Assembly: GCA_029851415.1 (NCBI GenBank)
Contig: CM056744.1
Span: 61,093,172-61,157,171, forward strand
Reading direction: 5' to 3'
DNA: 64,000 bases
Source: Eretmocerus hayati
Taxonomy: Eukaryota > Arthropoda > Insecta > Hymenoptera > Aphelinidae
The notes beneath the pieces are model-generated. The model saw only the letters and a program-made list of their open reading frames with translations. It ran no database searches and was not told the origin of the DNA. Shown here in pieces: positions 1-10,769 of the stretch. The position numbers and the translations under genes are program-made. Each line of letters starts with the position of its first letter. Within the stretch, counting starts at the first letter, position 1.

Positions 1-625
1 AAGTATAGACAAAACGATGCCGCTATTGGGGAATCGTTCCCAAGGGCGGGGAGGTAATTAAGGTGTTATGACCGGATACTGACCTATTGCATTCTTTTCT
101 GCAATAGTATTCAATCGACATGAGTAAAATTCGTCCTAATATACTTCAATGGGTTTCAATCGTCGACTAATTTACTTTTCAATGTCATTTAATGATACCT
201 GGGACTATTCATCGCTCGGGATCCGGATAAGTAGAAAAAAAACAATGCCGCTATTGAAGAATCGTTCCCAAGGGTGAAAAGGTTATTTAGAAGGTGTTGA
301 CCGGATACTGACCTATTGCATTCATTTTTGCAATAGTATTCAATCGACATGAGTCAAATTCGTCTTAATATACCTCAATCGGTTTCAATCGTCGACTAAT
401 TTACGTCTCAATGTCATTTCATGATACCTACGGCTATTCATCGCTTGGGATACAAATAAGTATAGACAAAACAATGCCGCTCTTGGGGAAACGTTCCCAA
501 GGGCGGGGAGGTAATTAAGGTGATGACCGGACTCTGACTTATTGCATTTGTTTCTGCAAAAGTATTCAATCGACATGAGTTAAATTCGTCCTAATATACT
601 TCAATGGGTTTCAATCGTCGACTAA
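1..625 (+). repeat. ~230-bp satellite, three partial or complete monomers
   Basis: Three successive monomers are visible by eye: the core GCCGCTATTGGGGAATCG-type motif recurs near 17, 246 and 475, with the CAATCGACATGAG and TTTCAATCGTCGACTAATTT blocks at constant offsets, giving a period of about 226-230 bp. It is the reverse complement of the satellite at about 33.1-35.9 kb inside the large LTR element and the same family, in the same orientation, as 26.5-33.0 kb. The block probably continues left of the window. No coding potential. Confidence 0.9.
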
Positions 626-639
626 TTTGAAACTAATTC

Positions 640-2519
640 GAAATGAGAAGTACCTGTCTAAATATCCAATTTGTCCACATAAACTCCTCATTTCCCCTTG
701 CTGTACTTGGGGATTCGAATGATTCACTGGGTTTTGGGGCTGAATGGAAAGATATAGATAATGAGTGGTGAAATCATCCAACTATAGTCTGCCAATTACA
801 TGTTTTCCAGTATCGATTAAGGTCAAAGGTATCAAGACCTCTATGGCTTCGTCACTTCCATTGTATTACCATACACCAAAAACCTGAAAATGAAGTGGGA
901 TCTTTTCACCAAGAACAGAGTTCTTCTATTTCATTCAGATCATCCTTATTTGAACTTGGTAAATACTCATCTGATGAAAGGAAAAACACATGGAGAACTC
1001 GGTGTTGCCTTTGGGTATCTGGTCTAGCAACTGAGGGACGTGTCTGAGACTCAATTTCACAGTTCTCATAAATTGTTATGATTTCATTTTTGCCACATGT
1101 TGTTATTATCAGATAACATAATGGTACACAACAACACCACAGCTGACTGACTGCTAGTCTAGTGCATGGCTGTGCACAGATGGGGATAGTCGACTTTGGA
1201 CTTTCTTTTGAAACTTTTGCTTGCCCAATGGCTCAAAAGGGGTGTGAGTATTCAAATGATGGAATTGTGGTCCTATTTCCTTATATCAATTGAGTTTAAC
1301 GTGGCTAATGTCCAAAATTAGCTCCAGCTATGTATATAGGTATACTCTAACCTATTTATAACCATACACTCTTCTACAAGATATTTTCTGACTTATATTG
1401 ATAAACCGTATATTATGCTTTGAAGGTCAAAGAGATGAGGTCCTGAACTAACTTATTATCAAGTATTAGAAGGTCTGAGACAAAAATGTTAGATAAAATT
1501 CAAAGTAAACAAAAGTGAAAACTCACAAATTTGAACTTACAATTTGTAACCCCTGGAAGGTTGAAATTATCCGATTTTTGCTATTTTATTATGCTGTAAG
1601 CTATAGGTTATTCAATACCCCCCTTAGTAAGTGATAAGACAGGCTACATGACATCACAAGGTTTATGGGTGTCTCCAGTCGAATGAAGTTGAGCACGCTT
1701 CTGGCAATTCTTTTGATGTTATGGTTGGAAGATGTGTGAAAGCAATAAAGACTGTATGATGGATAGATTGAGAAAATTTTTTAAAGTTATTAAGAATATT
1801 TGGATATCGCTGTACCTTTCAGTTCAGTCATAATTTCCAATTCAGACCTTGAATGAAGAATAGATTTTCCAATAAGAAGAATCTGCCTTGAGTACTTCTT
1901 GGAGTTAGAACTTCAAAAGAATGATGTGAAATTGTGGACACGGTTGATTGGAATGCACTTGATCAATGAATGCTAACATTTTTCATGGATGATATCCTAA
2001 CCCCTCTTTTCTTTCAATAGAATGCCTGCAATAATTTGATTGAAATAAACACTCAAAATGTGATCTAGCTGAAACGAAAGAACTTGAATGGGAACTGGGT
2101 CTAGAATTAGAATCATTGAATAATTGACATTGATTAATCTGAGATAACTTTTCAGATCCTCTCTGAGAGCAGACTTTGACTATCTCCAAAACAGCCACTA
2201 CTGAAGTCACTGATAGCAGACGACACTGGAGAAGAATTTATAGTACACTCGTATACTTGAAAAATGGAAGTTTGGGAACTTGTGATTGAAGATAGACTGA
2301 TCTTTTAGCTTTGAATTGAGGATTCAATTTTAGAAAGTTTCACTTGGAGTTTTGATCTCAAGATCCTTTGGATTTGGGAAATTTGTAGAACTTGGAACTT
2401 AGAACTTGGAGAAATCAGAGATTTAAAAATTGTAATAACTCTATAATTTGTGGTTTTGGTAAATAAGAATTGATAACTTCTCGATTTCAGAATCTTGAAT
2501 AATACAGAGATAACTCCCC
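640..2519. other. non-coding AT-rich stretch, nothing recognised
   Basis: No long open frame, no tRNA-like box pair and no strong tandem or inverted repeat is visible. Short frames here have no recognisable motifs and are best taken as chance. Confidence 0.6.
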
Positions 2520-4425
2520 TCAAGGAGTTTGAAATGAAATAAAGAAAATCTGTCGAGTGATATCTCAATAAATGGAATCTAGTAGAAGAAATGAGAATAA
2601 CATGTTGATTACAATCGAGAAAAATTTAATCTCGTGAAAGAAATGAAATAAAAAACATCTGTCGAGTGATATCTCAAGTTATTTGATCTAGGAAGAGATA
2701 TGAGATCACTATAATTCAGTTCAGTACCATCGTCATCCATCGATATTCAAAAGTATCATAATAATACATGCATATGGGATTATCAAATATCTGGATTTGC
2801 TGTGTTCCACACGCGCAAAATGTGTAATTTAGTCCAGACAACGGAGTGGAATAAGATGAAGATAGTCCAGTATCTCTCTTACATACATTCTTTTTCAAAC
2901 ATTGATGAATGAATTAATTTGAAACAAACGACGGATGTCATGATAGCCCACAGAATGAGACATACGAACGAGTCATGGATTCGTCTGGTTGAAACCGTGA
3001 TACGATACACAGGCTTTCGAGTAAGTGCCTTCATTTGTGGCCACTCATGACAAGAATTTTTTTGCATACATTCTCATTCTTCCTACATACTCGCCGGAAT
3101 CTTGCGAGATGCAGGGTTCAAAGTTGTCCAAGGAAGTCTTACCATTTTCGGACTAAAAAACAACGACTTTCTCACGTGTGTATAAGTACCTATAATTGAC
3201 AGTTAAACAGGTTATCTAAACTAGACAAAGTCCACTTCTCATGACCCGACCTGAATGTATGTACCTCAAGCACTAGGAACGAGATATTAGTATTTCCCAC
3301 GTACAAAAAGTCATTGATTGTATCCTCAGCTATTCGACAATTCGTAAAAAATTCATTAATTGAAGTAATATAGAAGAACGGTGTTCTCGACAACAATGGG
3401 GACATATTTCTCTTTAGAACTGTTGGATTGTGAGTGAATTCATGCTGTGTGACTATATGTGTCGTCTGCCAGAAGCAGTGGCTGATGCGTGGTGCCACCT
3501 GCAGGCTAGAATATGAGTCTACTTATGTGTGTATGTATGAGTGTGGTGCGTGCAGCAGCGAAGCTGGAGAGAGAAGAGAGAGCAACTACTGGAGCTAGAA
3601 GAGCCAAGCCGGCAATATGTAACATACTGTATTGTTGTTAATTGAATATACACATTTATTTGTTATGAAAGTATTTAGTCCCAGTCTTGCGCCCCTCATC
3701 AACCCTTCGACCCTCTCAAGTATTTTCAACAAGAACGCCGTGGGACATGGATATTTGCCACTTCTGAAAGACATGGAACACGACAAAAATGCATACGAAA
3801 CGCACATCACAGGTTGACTGATGGGCTATTAGTTGATTTGCAATGATTCCGGCAAGTTTGTGGAAAAAATGAGAATGTATGCGAAAAAATTCTTGTCATA
3901 AGTGGCCACAGATAAAGGCACTCTTTCGAAAGCCTGTGTATCGTATCACGGTTCCAACCAGACGAATCCATGACTCGTTCGTATGTCTCATTCTGTGGGC
4001 TATCATGACATTCGTCGTTTGTTTCAAATTAATTCATTCATCAATGTTTGAAAAAGAATGTATGTAAAAGAGATACTCGACTATCTTCATCCTATTTCAC
4101 TCCGTTGTTTAGACTAATTTATACATTTTGCGCTTGTGGAACACAGCAAACTCTAGATATTTGATAATCCCATATCCATGTATTATTATGATACTTTCGA
4201 ATATCGATGGATGACGATGGTACTGAACTGAATTATAGTGATCTCATATCTTTTTCTAGATCAAATAACTCAAGATATCACTCGACAGATTTTTGTATTT
4301 CATTTCTTTCACGAGATTAAATTTTTCTCGATTGTAATCAACATGTTATTTTCATTTCTTTTACTAGATTCCATTCATTAAGATATCACTCGACAGATTT
4401 TCTTTATTTTATTTCTTTCACTAGA
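2520..4425. mobile_element. diverged foldback element, arms ~550-580 bp
   Basis: The left arm (about 2,520-3,100) is the reverse complement of the right arm (about 3,845-4,425), with matching positions summing to about 6,946. Arms differ at several percent of sites. Each arm contains two copies of a CTGTCGAGTGATATCTC block about 115 bp apart. A 62-codon frame occurs in mirror image in both arms (2,879-3,067 minus; 3,879-4,067 plus), which explains its apparent conservation; it has no known domain. The ~740-bp centre (3,101-3,844) is not repeated. No clear target-site duplication was found. Confidence 0.8.
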
Positions 4426-5159
4426 TCAAATTTTTTCAGATAGTTTCCAACAAGTTATTCTCATCTCATCTTTCCTTCTTGATTGAATTGTTCAGATATA
4501 GTGCCCAAGAGAGTTGTTATGGTCCTATTTATTCTTCCAGATATGATATTCTGGAACAGTATGTAAGTAACACAAAAGTGTGAGACACATGTATTCCCAA
4601 GAATGTTGAGTTCGGGTATGACTTCAATGATCGAAACTCAATCAGATGAGTCTCTTCAAGAGATGATTTCAACTATTAACAGGAGGGAGGGTACTCTCAT
4701 ACTCGCCTGGTTATACTTCTTGGAGAAGTGAGTGGAGGGGGTGAGATCTCACTACTTGTATATAAAAATCCAGACTACCCTCTCCATTCACAAAATTCAC
4801 CAATTGATGTTTCTGGTCGGGTACGCCTAGTTTTCCAAAAATGTTCGACGCACTGTTTCTAGTTGCGACAGTCTAGCTATCCATACCGTGGACCGATATA
4901 TATGTATATGAGTACCTGAGTGAAAACTCTGGAATAATGCATGCCTTCTTGTACTAACTGTTTAAACGCCCCAGAAAAAGACCTCTAAGATCATTTTTAA
5001 AGTTCTTTGGTTGTGCTCTTTCTGGCGCAATCGTTAGTATTTGATCCAGGGCTACCCAAAAATATTATCATAAGTGTAGACAAGCCGTCACAGCCGAAAT
5101 TATTAAAATCTCCCGTCACTGTCTCGAGCCAGCGAACCAGAAGTATAGGTATTAACCCC
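4426..5159. other. non-coding, nothing recognised
   Basis: AT-rich sequence between the foldback element and a GC-rich island. No motif, repeat or believable reading frame was identified. Confidence 0.5.
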
Positions 5160-5510
5160 AAATACTTCTCCTTTTCGTTGAGGGCTGGCTCGAGAAGACG
5201 ACGAAGGCGAGCGACGAGAGAGTTGGACCAGAGGAGGCAGTGCGGCTATGCCTACACATAGGCAGCCCACTCTACACCCCGGACAGCCGCGGTAGCCGCA
5301 CAAGAGGCTGCCCCGGGTGAGCAGCCAACGGGACGCGGTTTCGGCAGTTGGGTGGCCCGGAGGGCTTCCCCAGGGCCCCGAACCCCCCGACCCCCGGGCC
5401 CTCCTACACCCCACGGACATGCTTCCGCATGACACTATGCCCCGGGGCATGCCTGTGTGTATCGGACGACGGCGATACTTGATCGATTCTCAATGGCTTT
5501 CAAGAGCAAG
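5160..5510. other. GC-rich island
   Basis: A ~350-bp stretch is strongly GC-rich (runs of C and G near 5,380-5,405, purine-rich CGACGAAGG blocks near 5,200) inside AT-rich DNA. Frames are open on both strands (5,103-5,450 minus, 5,007-5,261 plus, 5,317-5,514 plus), as expected from GC content alone, so none is called as a gene. It may be a remnant of a GC-rich mobile element. The identity is unknown. Confidence 0.4.
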
Positions 5511-5801
5511 CTAAAACAACCATTGTTGTTTTTACTGCTTGATCTGGATAATTCTCTAAACAACAACAATAACAATAAATAGGGTCAAACAGATTCTGCT
5601 CTCATAGAAACTGTGGAAGATCCGTTCTCGTCTCTATTTGTTGTAAATTGACTGATTCTAACGTGAAAATTCAACCAATTTAACTCAAACCCCCATGGGA
5701 TGTCTTTGAGCAATCTTTGAACAATCGTTTTTAACAATGAACAAGCAATCCTCATCATTGTTCCCTTCACACTAGATTGCATCGGTTTATTTAACGTGGC
5801 C

Positions 5802-6085
5802 AAAATGGGAATAAAAATTTTTGTTGGAAAAATGGTTTAAACAAATTTTATTAACAAATTGTTTGGACAATAATCTCCAAGCGCGTGGCAAGACTCCAGG
5901 AACAGTCAAAAAATATTTCGGATATATCTGACTTTTTTTGGATTAAAATGGAATTAGAAATTTTTGTTGAAAAAATTGTTTAAACAAATTTTATAAACAA
6001 ATTGTTCAAACAATCATCTTCTAGTGCGAAAAAAGATTCCAAGAACAGACAAAAAATATTTCAGATGTATCTGACTTCTTTTGTA
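5802..6085. repeat. two-copy tandem repeat, ~142 bp
   Basis: Two adjacent diverged copies (about 5,802-5,944 and 5,945-6,085). Each carries AAATTTTTGTTG, GTTTAAACAAATTTTAT, AACAAATTGTT, then CAGACAAAAAATATTTC and a TATCTGACTT end. Non-coding. Confidence 0.75.
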
Positions 6086-6289
6086 TCCTCTAGTATTATT
6101 TCGATCGAACCATAGCAATTTTTCATGCTGTTATTGCTCCCATTATGGATATTGTTATTAGTAACAACGATGAATCGGAGCTGCAATAAATAATTTATGT
6201 TCTACAGGTCTCGAGCTTCAATTTCCGTTTTTGAACGTAAGAAAATATTAAATCTAGCTCGAGTTATTTACTAATCAGACTTTTCATTC

Positions 6290-7590
6290 CATATATCACC
6301 CTGGGTGCGGCGTACGCGCGGTGACGAGCACCTAACGGAGAAGTGAATTAGGAGCCAGGAGCGTGATCGTGCACCTGTTACCCGAGCGCGTGGGACGAGA
6401 GAGCATCGGAGCACAAGCCATTTTGGGTGCTAGCCGTGGCGCGCGCGTTGCGAGAGCCGTTGAGCGGCCATTTTGGACGAGAAAATTTTGGAGCGAATAA
6501 ATTGTGGGAAAAATATCGGAGCAGAGACTGGACAAGCTGCACTCTACGGAGTACAGGTAGGTTTTTGCGAGTGATCGGACAGTGTGATATGGCCTTTCTG
6601 TGAAGTGTTTTTATATTTTTCAGGAATAGAGACATTTTGACAATTTTATGCGATTGATTGATATTCTTTTGGACAGATAGTCGAGTCATTCGGACAAATG
6701 TTGGTTATAAGAGATATGTAAATTTATGTATCGCCGCGTAGTAGTAACGTAAAGAATAGGCCAGATATTTTTGTAATAAATATTCGATTTATCATTTACG
6801 AGCGTGCGCCCTCCCTCCCCCTCTTTATCTTCAGGGTAAAATAACGGTAGGTGTTGCTGAGTAGCAGGGAAGCTGAATTCTTCCGGAGTCGTTTCGCCGT
6901 TCACGCGCGTATTGCCTGCGATTTTAGGATAAGAGTCCCGTTGAATATAAATGAGTTGTGATGGTTCAAATACCACGTCACAATGGCGACCGTGACAGGA
7001 CTCTGCGGCTTCTGGAAAATCCAGATAAAATTTTACGGACTATACGCGAAGCGCTACGAATATTTTGGACGGATCGGAAATTTTCCTGACATATTGGACT
7101 TTGAAATTCCGCGATCTTAGACAGGTCTGCGTGCGTGCGAGGCTCTTCGCGTAATAGTAGTAGTGTAGTGCCCTCTCTCACACCCTGATCATATTGAATG
7201 TGGATATTTCTCCCCGTATGTGAATATTTTGAGCCCCCCTGCAGCCCTGCTCCCTAGAACAAGTGAAGTACTTGCTTAGAATCATTTTTCGCGAGAATTT
7301 CCACTCGCGTAGAATCATTTTTGTAGCATCGCGCCAGGCTTTTAGGACAGCTAGGTGAATTTTTCGGACTTGGAAGAATTCTACAGGCCCCTATGTTTGC
7401 AGATTGATCCTCCCAATGCATGGTGTGATGATTGAATGATTTTTTGATGTATAATTTGGGTATGATAATGATTCTGGACCGTCCCATTTCCACGTAAGTA
7501 CTCCCTCACCCCGGACAGAGAAATTCTTCGGAATTTCATCCTACCCAAATCCCGTTCTTGGACTCTGGCAGGGTGTTAGGTATTTGTGTG
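6290..7590. other. non-coding stretch with recurrent TTTTGGAC/TTTCGGAC motif
   Basis: A short motif of a T-run followed by GGAC or CGGAC appears again and again (for example near 6,472, 7,060 and 7,357), with GGAGC and CGGAG variants between. No gene is recognised. The area resembles a degenerated leader of a retroelement, but that is inference only. Confidence 0.3.
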
Positions 7591-7599
7591 GTGACTTGG

Positions 7600-8260
7600 A
7601 CCTCAGGTGGTTGGGAAATTTCACGGACAAGACTCAGTTACTGAGTATTAGGTTCTCTGAGAGATTTCCCAGGACTTCTAAATAGATTTGGAGGTACTAG
7701 GAAATCGGACAAGACTCAGCTACTGACAAGGAGATTCCGGAGTCTCCGGGTCCTGAAATCTCACCAAAATTTTTTCACAGTTTTGTACCACCTAGAATAT
7801 GAAAAATCCAGAGTAGCTCCGTCAAATGGGCCTTCTGTTCTGAGCTACAGCCAGAAACGTCAACATTGCTAGTATATCTATATATATATATCACTTTTTA
7901 ACATGGGCCTATACGGGCAATGCTAATGTCATAGGCTGTAGCTCTGAACGGGAGGCCCATTTGACAGAGTTGCTTTGGGTTCTTCATATTCTAGGTAGTA
8001 CAAAACTGTAAAAAAATTTTGGTGAGATTTCAGGACCCGGAGACTCCGGCGTCCCCTTGTGAGTATTAGGTTCTCTGGAAATTTTCTGGGACTTTTGAAA
8101 TAAAATTGGAGTTGCTGGGAAATCTGATAAGACTCAATTGCTGAGTATTAAGTTCTCTGATAATTCTTTCTAGGACTTGAAAATAAATTTGAGGTTACTA
8201 GATGATTGGACGAGACTGAATCGTTGAGAGTAGGATCCGTGGAGATTTTTCTGGGCATTT
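7600..8260 (+). repeat. ~88-bp minisatellite, about four diverged units, split by a MITE
   Basis: The block GACAAGACTCAGTTACTGAG followed by TATTAGGTTCTCTG and a TTTCCCAGGACTT-like segment recurs near 7,621, 7,708, 8,128 and 8,210. The second unit is interrupted by the element at 7,727-8,059; removing that insert restores the repeat register. Confidence 0.75.
7727..8059. mobile_element. foldback MITE, 333 bp, TGA target duplication
   Basis: Near-perfect inverted arms begin CAAGGAGATTCCGG and end with the complement (CCGGCGTCCCCTTG). The arms match for over 150 bp around an AT-rich centre near 7,880-7,900. The trinucleotide TGA flanks both sides (7,724-7,726 and 8,060-8,062), and the uninterrupted minisatellite units provide the empty site. 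No transposase. The superfamily is not certain. Confidence 0.85.
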
Positions 8261-8408
8261 TGGAATAGGTTTAGAGGACGGAGTGGACTAATTTGCGGAC
8301 AATAGAGGGCTGAATAGTTGCAGGAGGGGACATTAGAGAACGGAGACGCGTTCTTATTCGTTTCGGTTGGACTGAAAATCGAATTGCTGGATTTCTGGAT
8401 GGAGTAGA

Positions 8409-8801
8409 ATGAAAAGAGGTAGACCTTCAGGCAAAAAGAATGAAGTAGTCGAACAACCAAAACTACCGTTGCCTGGACTGCTCAAGTGTGGGGATCAGGA
8501 CCTCATTCGACTGTTAGTCAGGGACGGACGGTATTTACATTTGGCTAAATTAATTTGGCCACTGGACGGTGACCAGGTCACCACGTGATTGAAAGCTAAA
8601 GGACTGAACGAGCGCGGAACTAGAGAACGGACTCGATCTCGGTTAATTAGATCGGAAATTCGTGACTGTTTTCCGAACGAGGACGTGCCGTGGGACCCTC
8701 AAGTAGACGAGGCTGGTGAAGTAGACCCATTCGCGCGTCCAGACGATTGGCGTCGTCCACCAGTGACCTTGCATAGTGTAAAATACGATGCTCATGTATG
8801 A
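8409..8801 (+). pseudogene. unknown hydrophilic protein frame with one in-frame TGA
   Basis: One frame stays open for 131 codons from ATG 8,409 except for a TGA at 8,586-8,588. The N-terminus (MKRGRPSGKK) contains an AT-hook-like GRP core flanked by basic residues. The part after the TGA is rich in acidic and proline residues with several tryptophans (WDPQVDEAGEVDPF, DDWRRPP). Composition on both sides of the stop looks protein-like, so a decayed gene or the start of a retroelement frame is plausible. The family is not recognised. Confidence 0.35.
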
Positions 8802-9049
8802 TTTCATGTTCACTAAATAGTCTCTAAGTTTTTTTTTCATATACTCATGAGCTTGGTGCTCGAACGATTGTTTGGCCCTCATTGTTCTGTTCGTGCCCTG
8901 GTTGTCGATCGTACGTTTTCACTTGCGCATGGTGTGCTACGTAAAAGTGGAAGATCGATGACCAGGCAGACGGGGGAAAATAACTACAACAACCAGAACT
9001 CGAATTAGCCGAGACGGACTGTGTGTGTCAACGAATGTAACAGTCGCGA

Positions 9050-9190
9050 ATAGTTCTAATAAGACCAGATCGAGTGTATTTTAACAAATAAAGCCCTTTC
9101 ATGTGAATCTGCAAGGTTCATCTTTCTCCCGAAAACACGGTGCCGTGACCAGGATACATTTTTTCGTGCCGAGAGAGTGAGAGAGGTTAG
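9050..9190 (+). other. possible end of an LTR and retroelement leader
   Basis: An AATAAA signal near 9,087 is followed after about 50 bp by ACACGGTGCCGTGACCAGGA, the kind of sequence found where an LTR meets a primer-binding site in some insect BEL/Pao-type elements. A short arginine-rich frame starts at 9,217. No second LTR was found in the window, so this is weak. Confidence 0.25.
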
Positions 9191-9216
9191 AACACGTATT
9201 CCTTTGAGAATTCGTC

Positions 9217-9724
9217 ATGGATGAGCATCGAGGAGGTCGCCCACGTCGTCGCCGTTCCCAAGAAGACGAAATAAACGAGATCTCGACCGAGAACCACGTG
9301 CGTGTTGAATTGCCTGTATGAAGTCGCCGTGGTCGTTGAGCTCGACAGGATACCGAACAAGAACCTCCGCGTGCCGCTCGTGGACATCGAGGTCGTCGAG
9401 CCAACCAATCTGCAACATCGATCTGCAACATCTACGCAAGCTGCTTCTGGTCTTCGAGGACGTCGAGATATCGAAAGAACGTCCCCGAGACGTCGAGGTC
9501 GCCGAAATGAGCCCGAATCGCATGCAACGTCAATACAAGCCGCTCCTTATCGTCAAGGCCATAGAAACGGTCTGCGGGAAACCGAGCCCGTCGAGGCACC
9601 CCCGGGAGCAGCTCTTGTTCGTCGAGGCCGTCAAGGCCAGAGAAACGTAAGTGAATTTTCATCAATACACCAATCGATTGTTTCTATACAAGCTCCTCTC
9701 GTTTGTGATGACCAAATACATTGA
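9217..9724 (+). pseudogene. arginine-rich low-complexity frames, broken
   Basis: ATG 9,217 opens a 34-codon frame with an AT-hook-like GGRPRRRR run and stops at 9,319-9,321. A second frame, open to 9,724, continues with many RRGR, RGR and RRG motifs. The cause is a repeated CGTCGAGG block, which leaves several frames open, so the true frame cannot be decided by eye. It could be a nucleic-acid-binding part of a retroelement gag. No catalytic motif is present. Confidence 0.3.
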
Positions 9725-9804
9725 CGAGGTATCCAGGACAACGTGGTTCTCCCGCAGGCATCGACTGCGGATCGTACGCAAGCCGACTCCGTGGTGCGTC
9801 AACG

Positions 9805-10365
9805 TTGCACAGTGCGGCCAGAAATTGGATTCACGGCACGAATCAGCGCTACGAGAATACTCAACGGATCGATCTGATTCCAACGCGATTTTCTCCGTTT
9901 TTTGGGGCTCTACAAAACTCCTCTGCTACAAATTTGATTAGGAAGATCTCTCGCGGTCCAGGATCAAATGAGAGAGAAGTGGGAACGAGAAGGGGTTGAA
10001 TAGGTAATGTATCGGTGCGTTCGACTGTGTAGTAAACGAGGAAGTGGAACCTCTGATCCACTTCTCATACACCCGTACAGTATAGACCCATCGACCATTA
10101 TGATCTAGGGTGTCAGGAATGCATGAAAAACATTTTTCAGGCGTCTTTGAAGTGTTTTATAGCCCAGAATCATGCTGATCACTACTTTCCAGTTCTCTCT
10201 CATTCCGTCCTGGACCGCGAGAGATGATCCTAATCAAATTTATAGCAAGGGCATCTTGTAGAACTTCAAAAAACGAAGAAAATCGCGTTGGAATCAGATC
10301 GATCCGTTGAGTATTCGCGTGGCACTGATTCGTGCCGTGAATCCAATTATTGGCCGAACTGTGCG
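9805..10365. repeat. inverted repeat, ~180-bp arms
   Basis: The left arm (about 9,805-9,985) matches the reverse complement of the right arm (about 10,188-10,365), positions summing to about 20,171. Shared blocks include GGATTCACGGCACGAATCA, AACGGATCGATCTGATTCCA and CGCGGTCCAGGA. The spacer (9,986-10,187) is not repeated. Coding-like low-complexity sequence lies on both sides (to 9,724 and from 10,307). Confidence 0.85.
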
Positions 10366-10699
10366 TCGGGGGGACACGAATGTGAGACCTCCCGCGCCCT
10401 CCAGAATACCGGAGCGTCCTCGTCGCCGTCAGCACCATCGCCAGAGTACCAACATCGTCACTGTATCTACGCCGCCACCTGATCCACCGTCACGACAAAC
10501 TGCAGTTTGTCGAGGTCGACGAGGTGAAACTACGGCCACTCTTCAGCAAACTACTCCTGCGGCTGTTACACAGCAACAACAACTCCTCGATCAAAAACCT
10601 AGTAGTGATGACCGCGTTGATTCTTCATCTCATTCGTCGAATGAGGCGTTTCTATCCCTATCCAGCGAAGAAGATGAATCGGGTCCCTCAGCGGCGTAA
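10307..10699 (+). CDS. uncharacterised basic/serine-rich frame, 130 codons
   Basis: This open frame begins in the right arm of the inverted repeat. It has a basic, proline-rich first half (PERPRRRQHH, TPPPDPPSR), a glutamine run near residues 90-93, and an acidic serine-rich tail (SSHSSNEAFLSLSSEEDESG) before a stop at 10,697-10,699. The composition suggests a disordered protein end rather than chance, but no family is recognised and the start is arbitrary. It may belong with the arginine-rich frames upstream, separated by the inverted repeat. Confidence 0.3.
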   Translation: MSIRVALIRAVNPIIGRTVRRGDTNVRPPAPSRIPERPRRRQHHRQSTNIVTVSTPPPDPPSRQTAVCRGRRGETTATLQQTTPAAVTQQQQLLDQKPSSDDRVDSSSHSSNEAFLSLSSEEDESGPSAA

Positions 10700-10769
10700 G
10701 ACGAATATGTTCCAATTAGTAAGAAACGAAGATTTCAAATTCACTTATGAACCTGTAAAATATCTATAG

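Noticed and set aside
5007..5514. Genes in the GC-rich island
   Set aside because: Open frames on both strands at once are expected from GC content. No family motif was seen.
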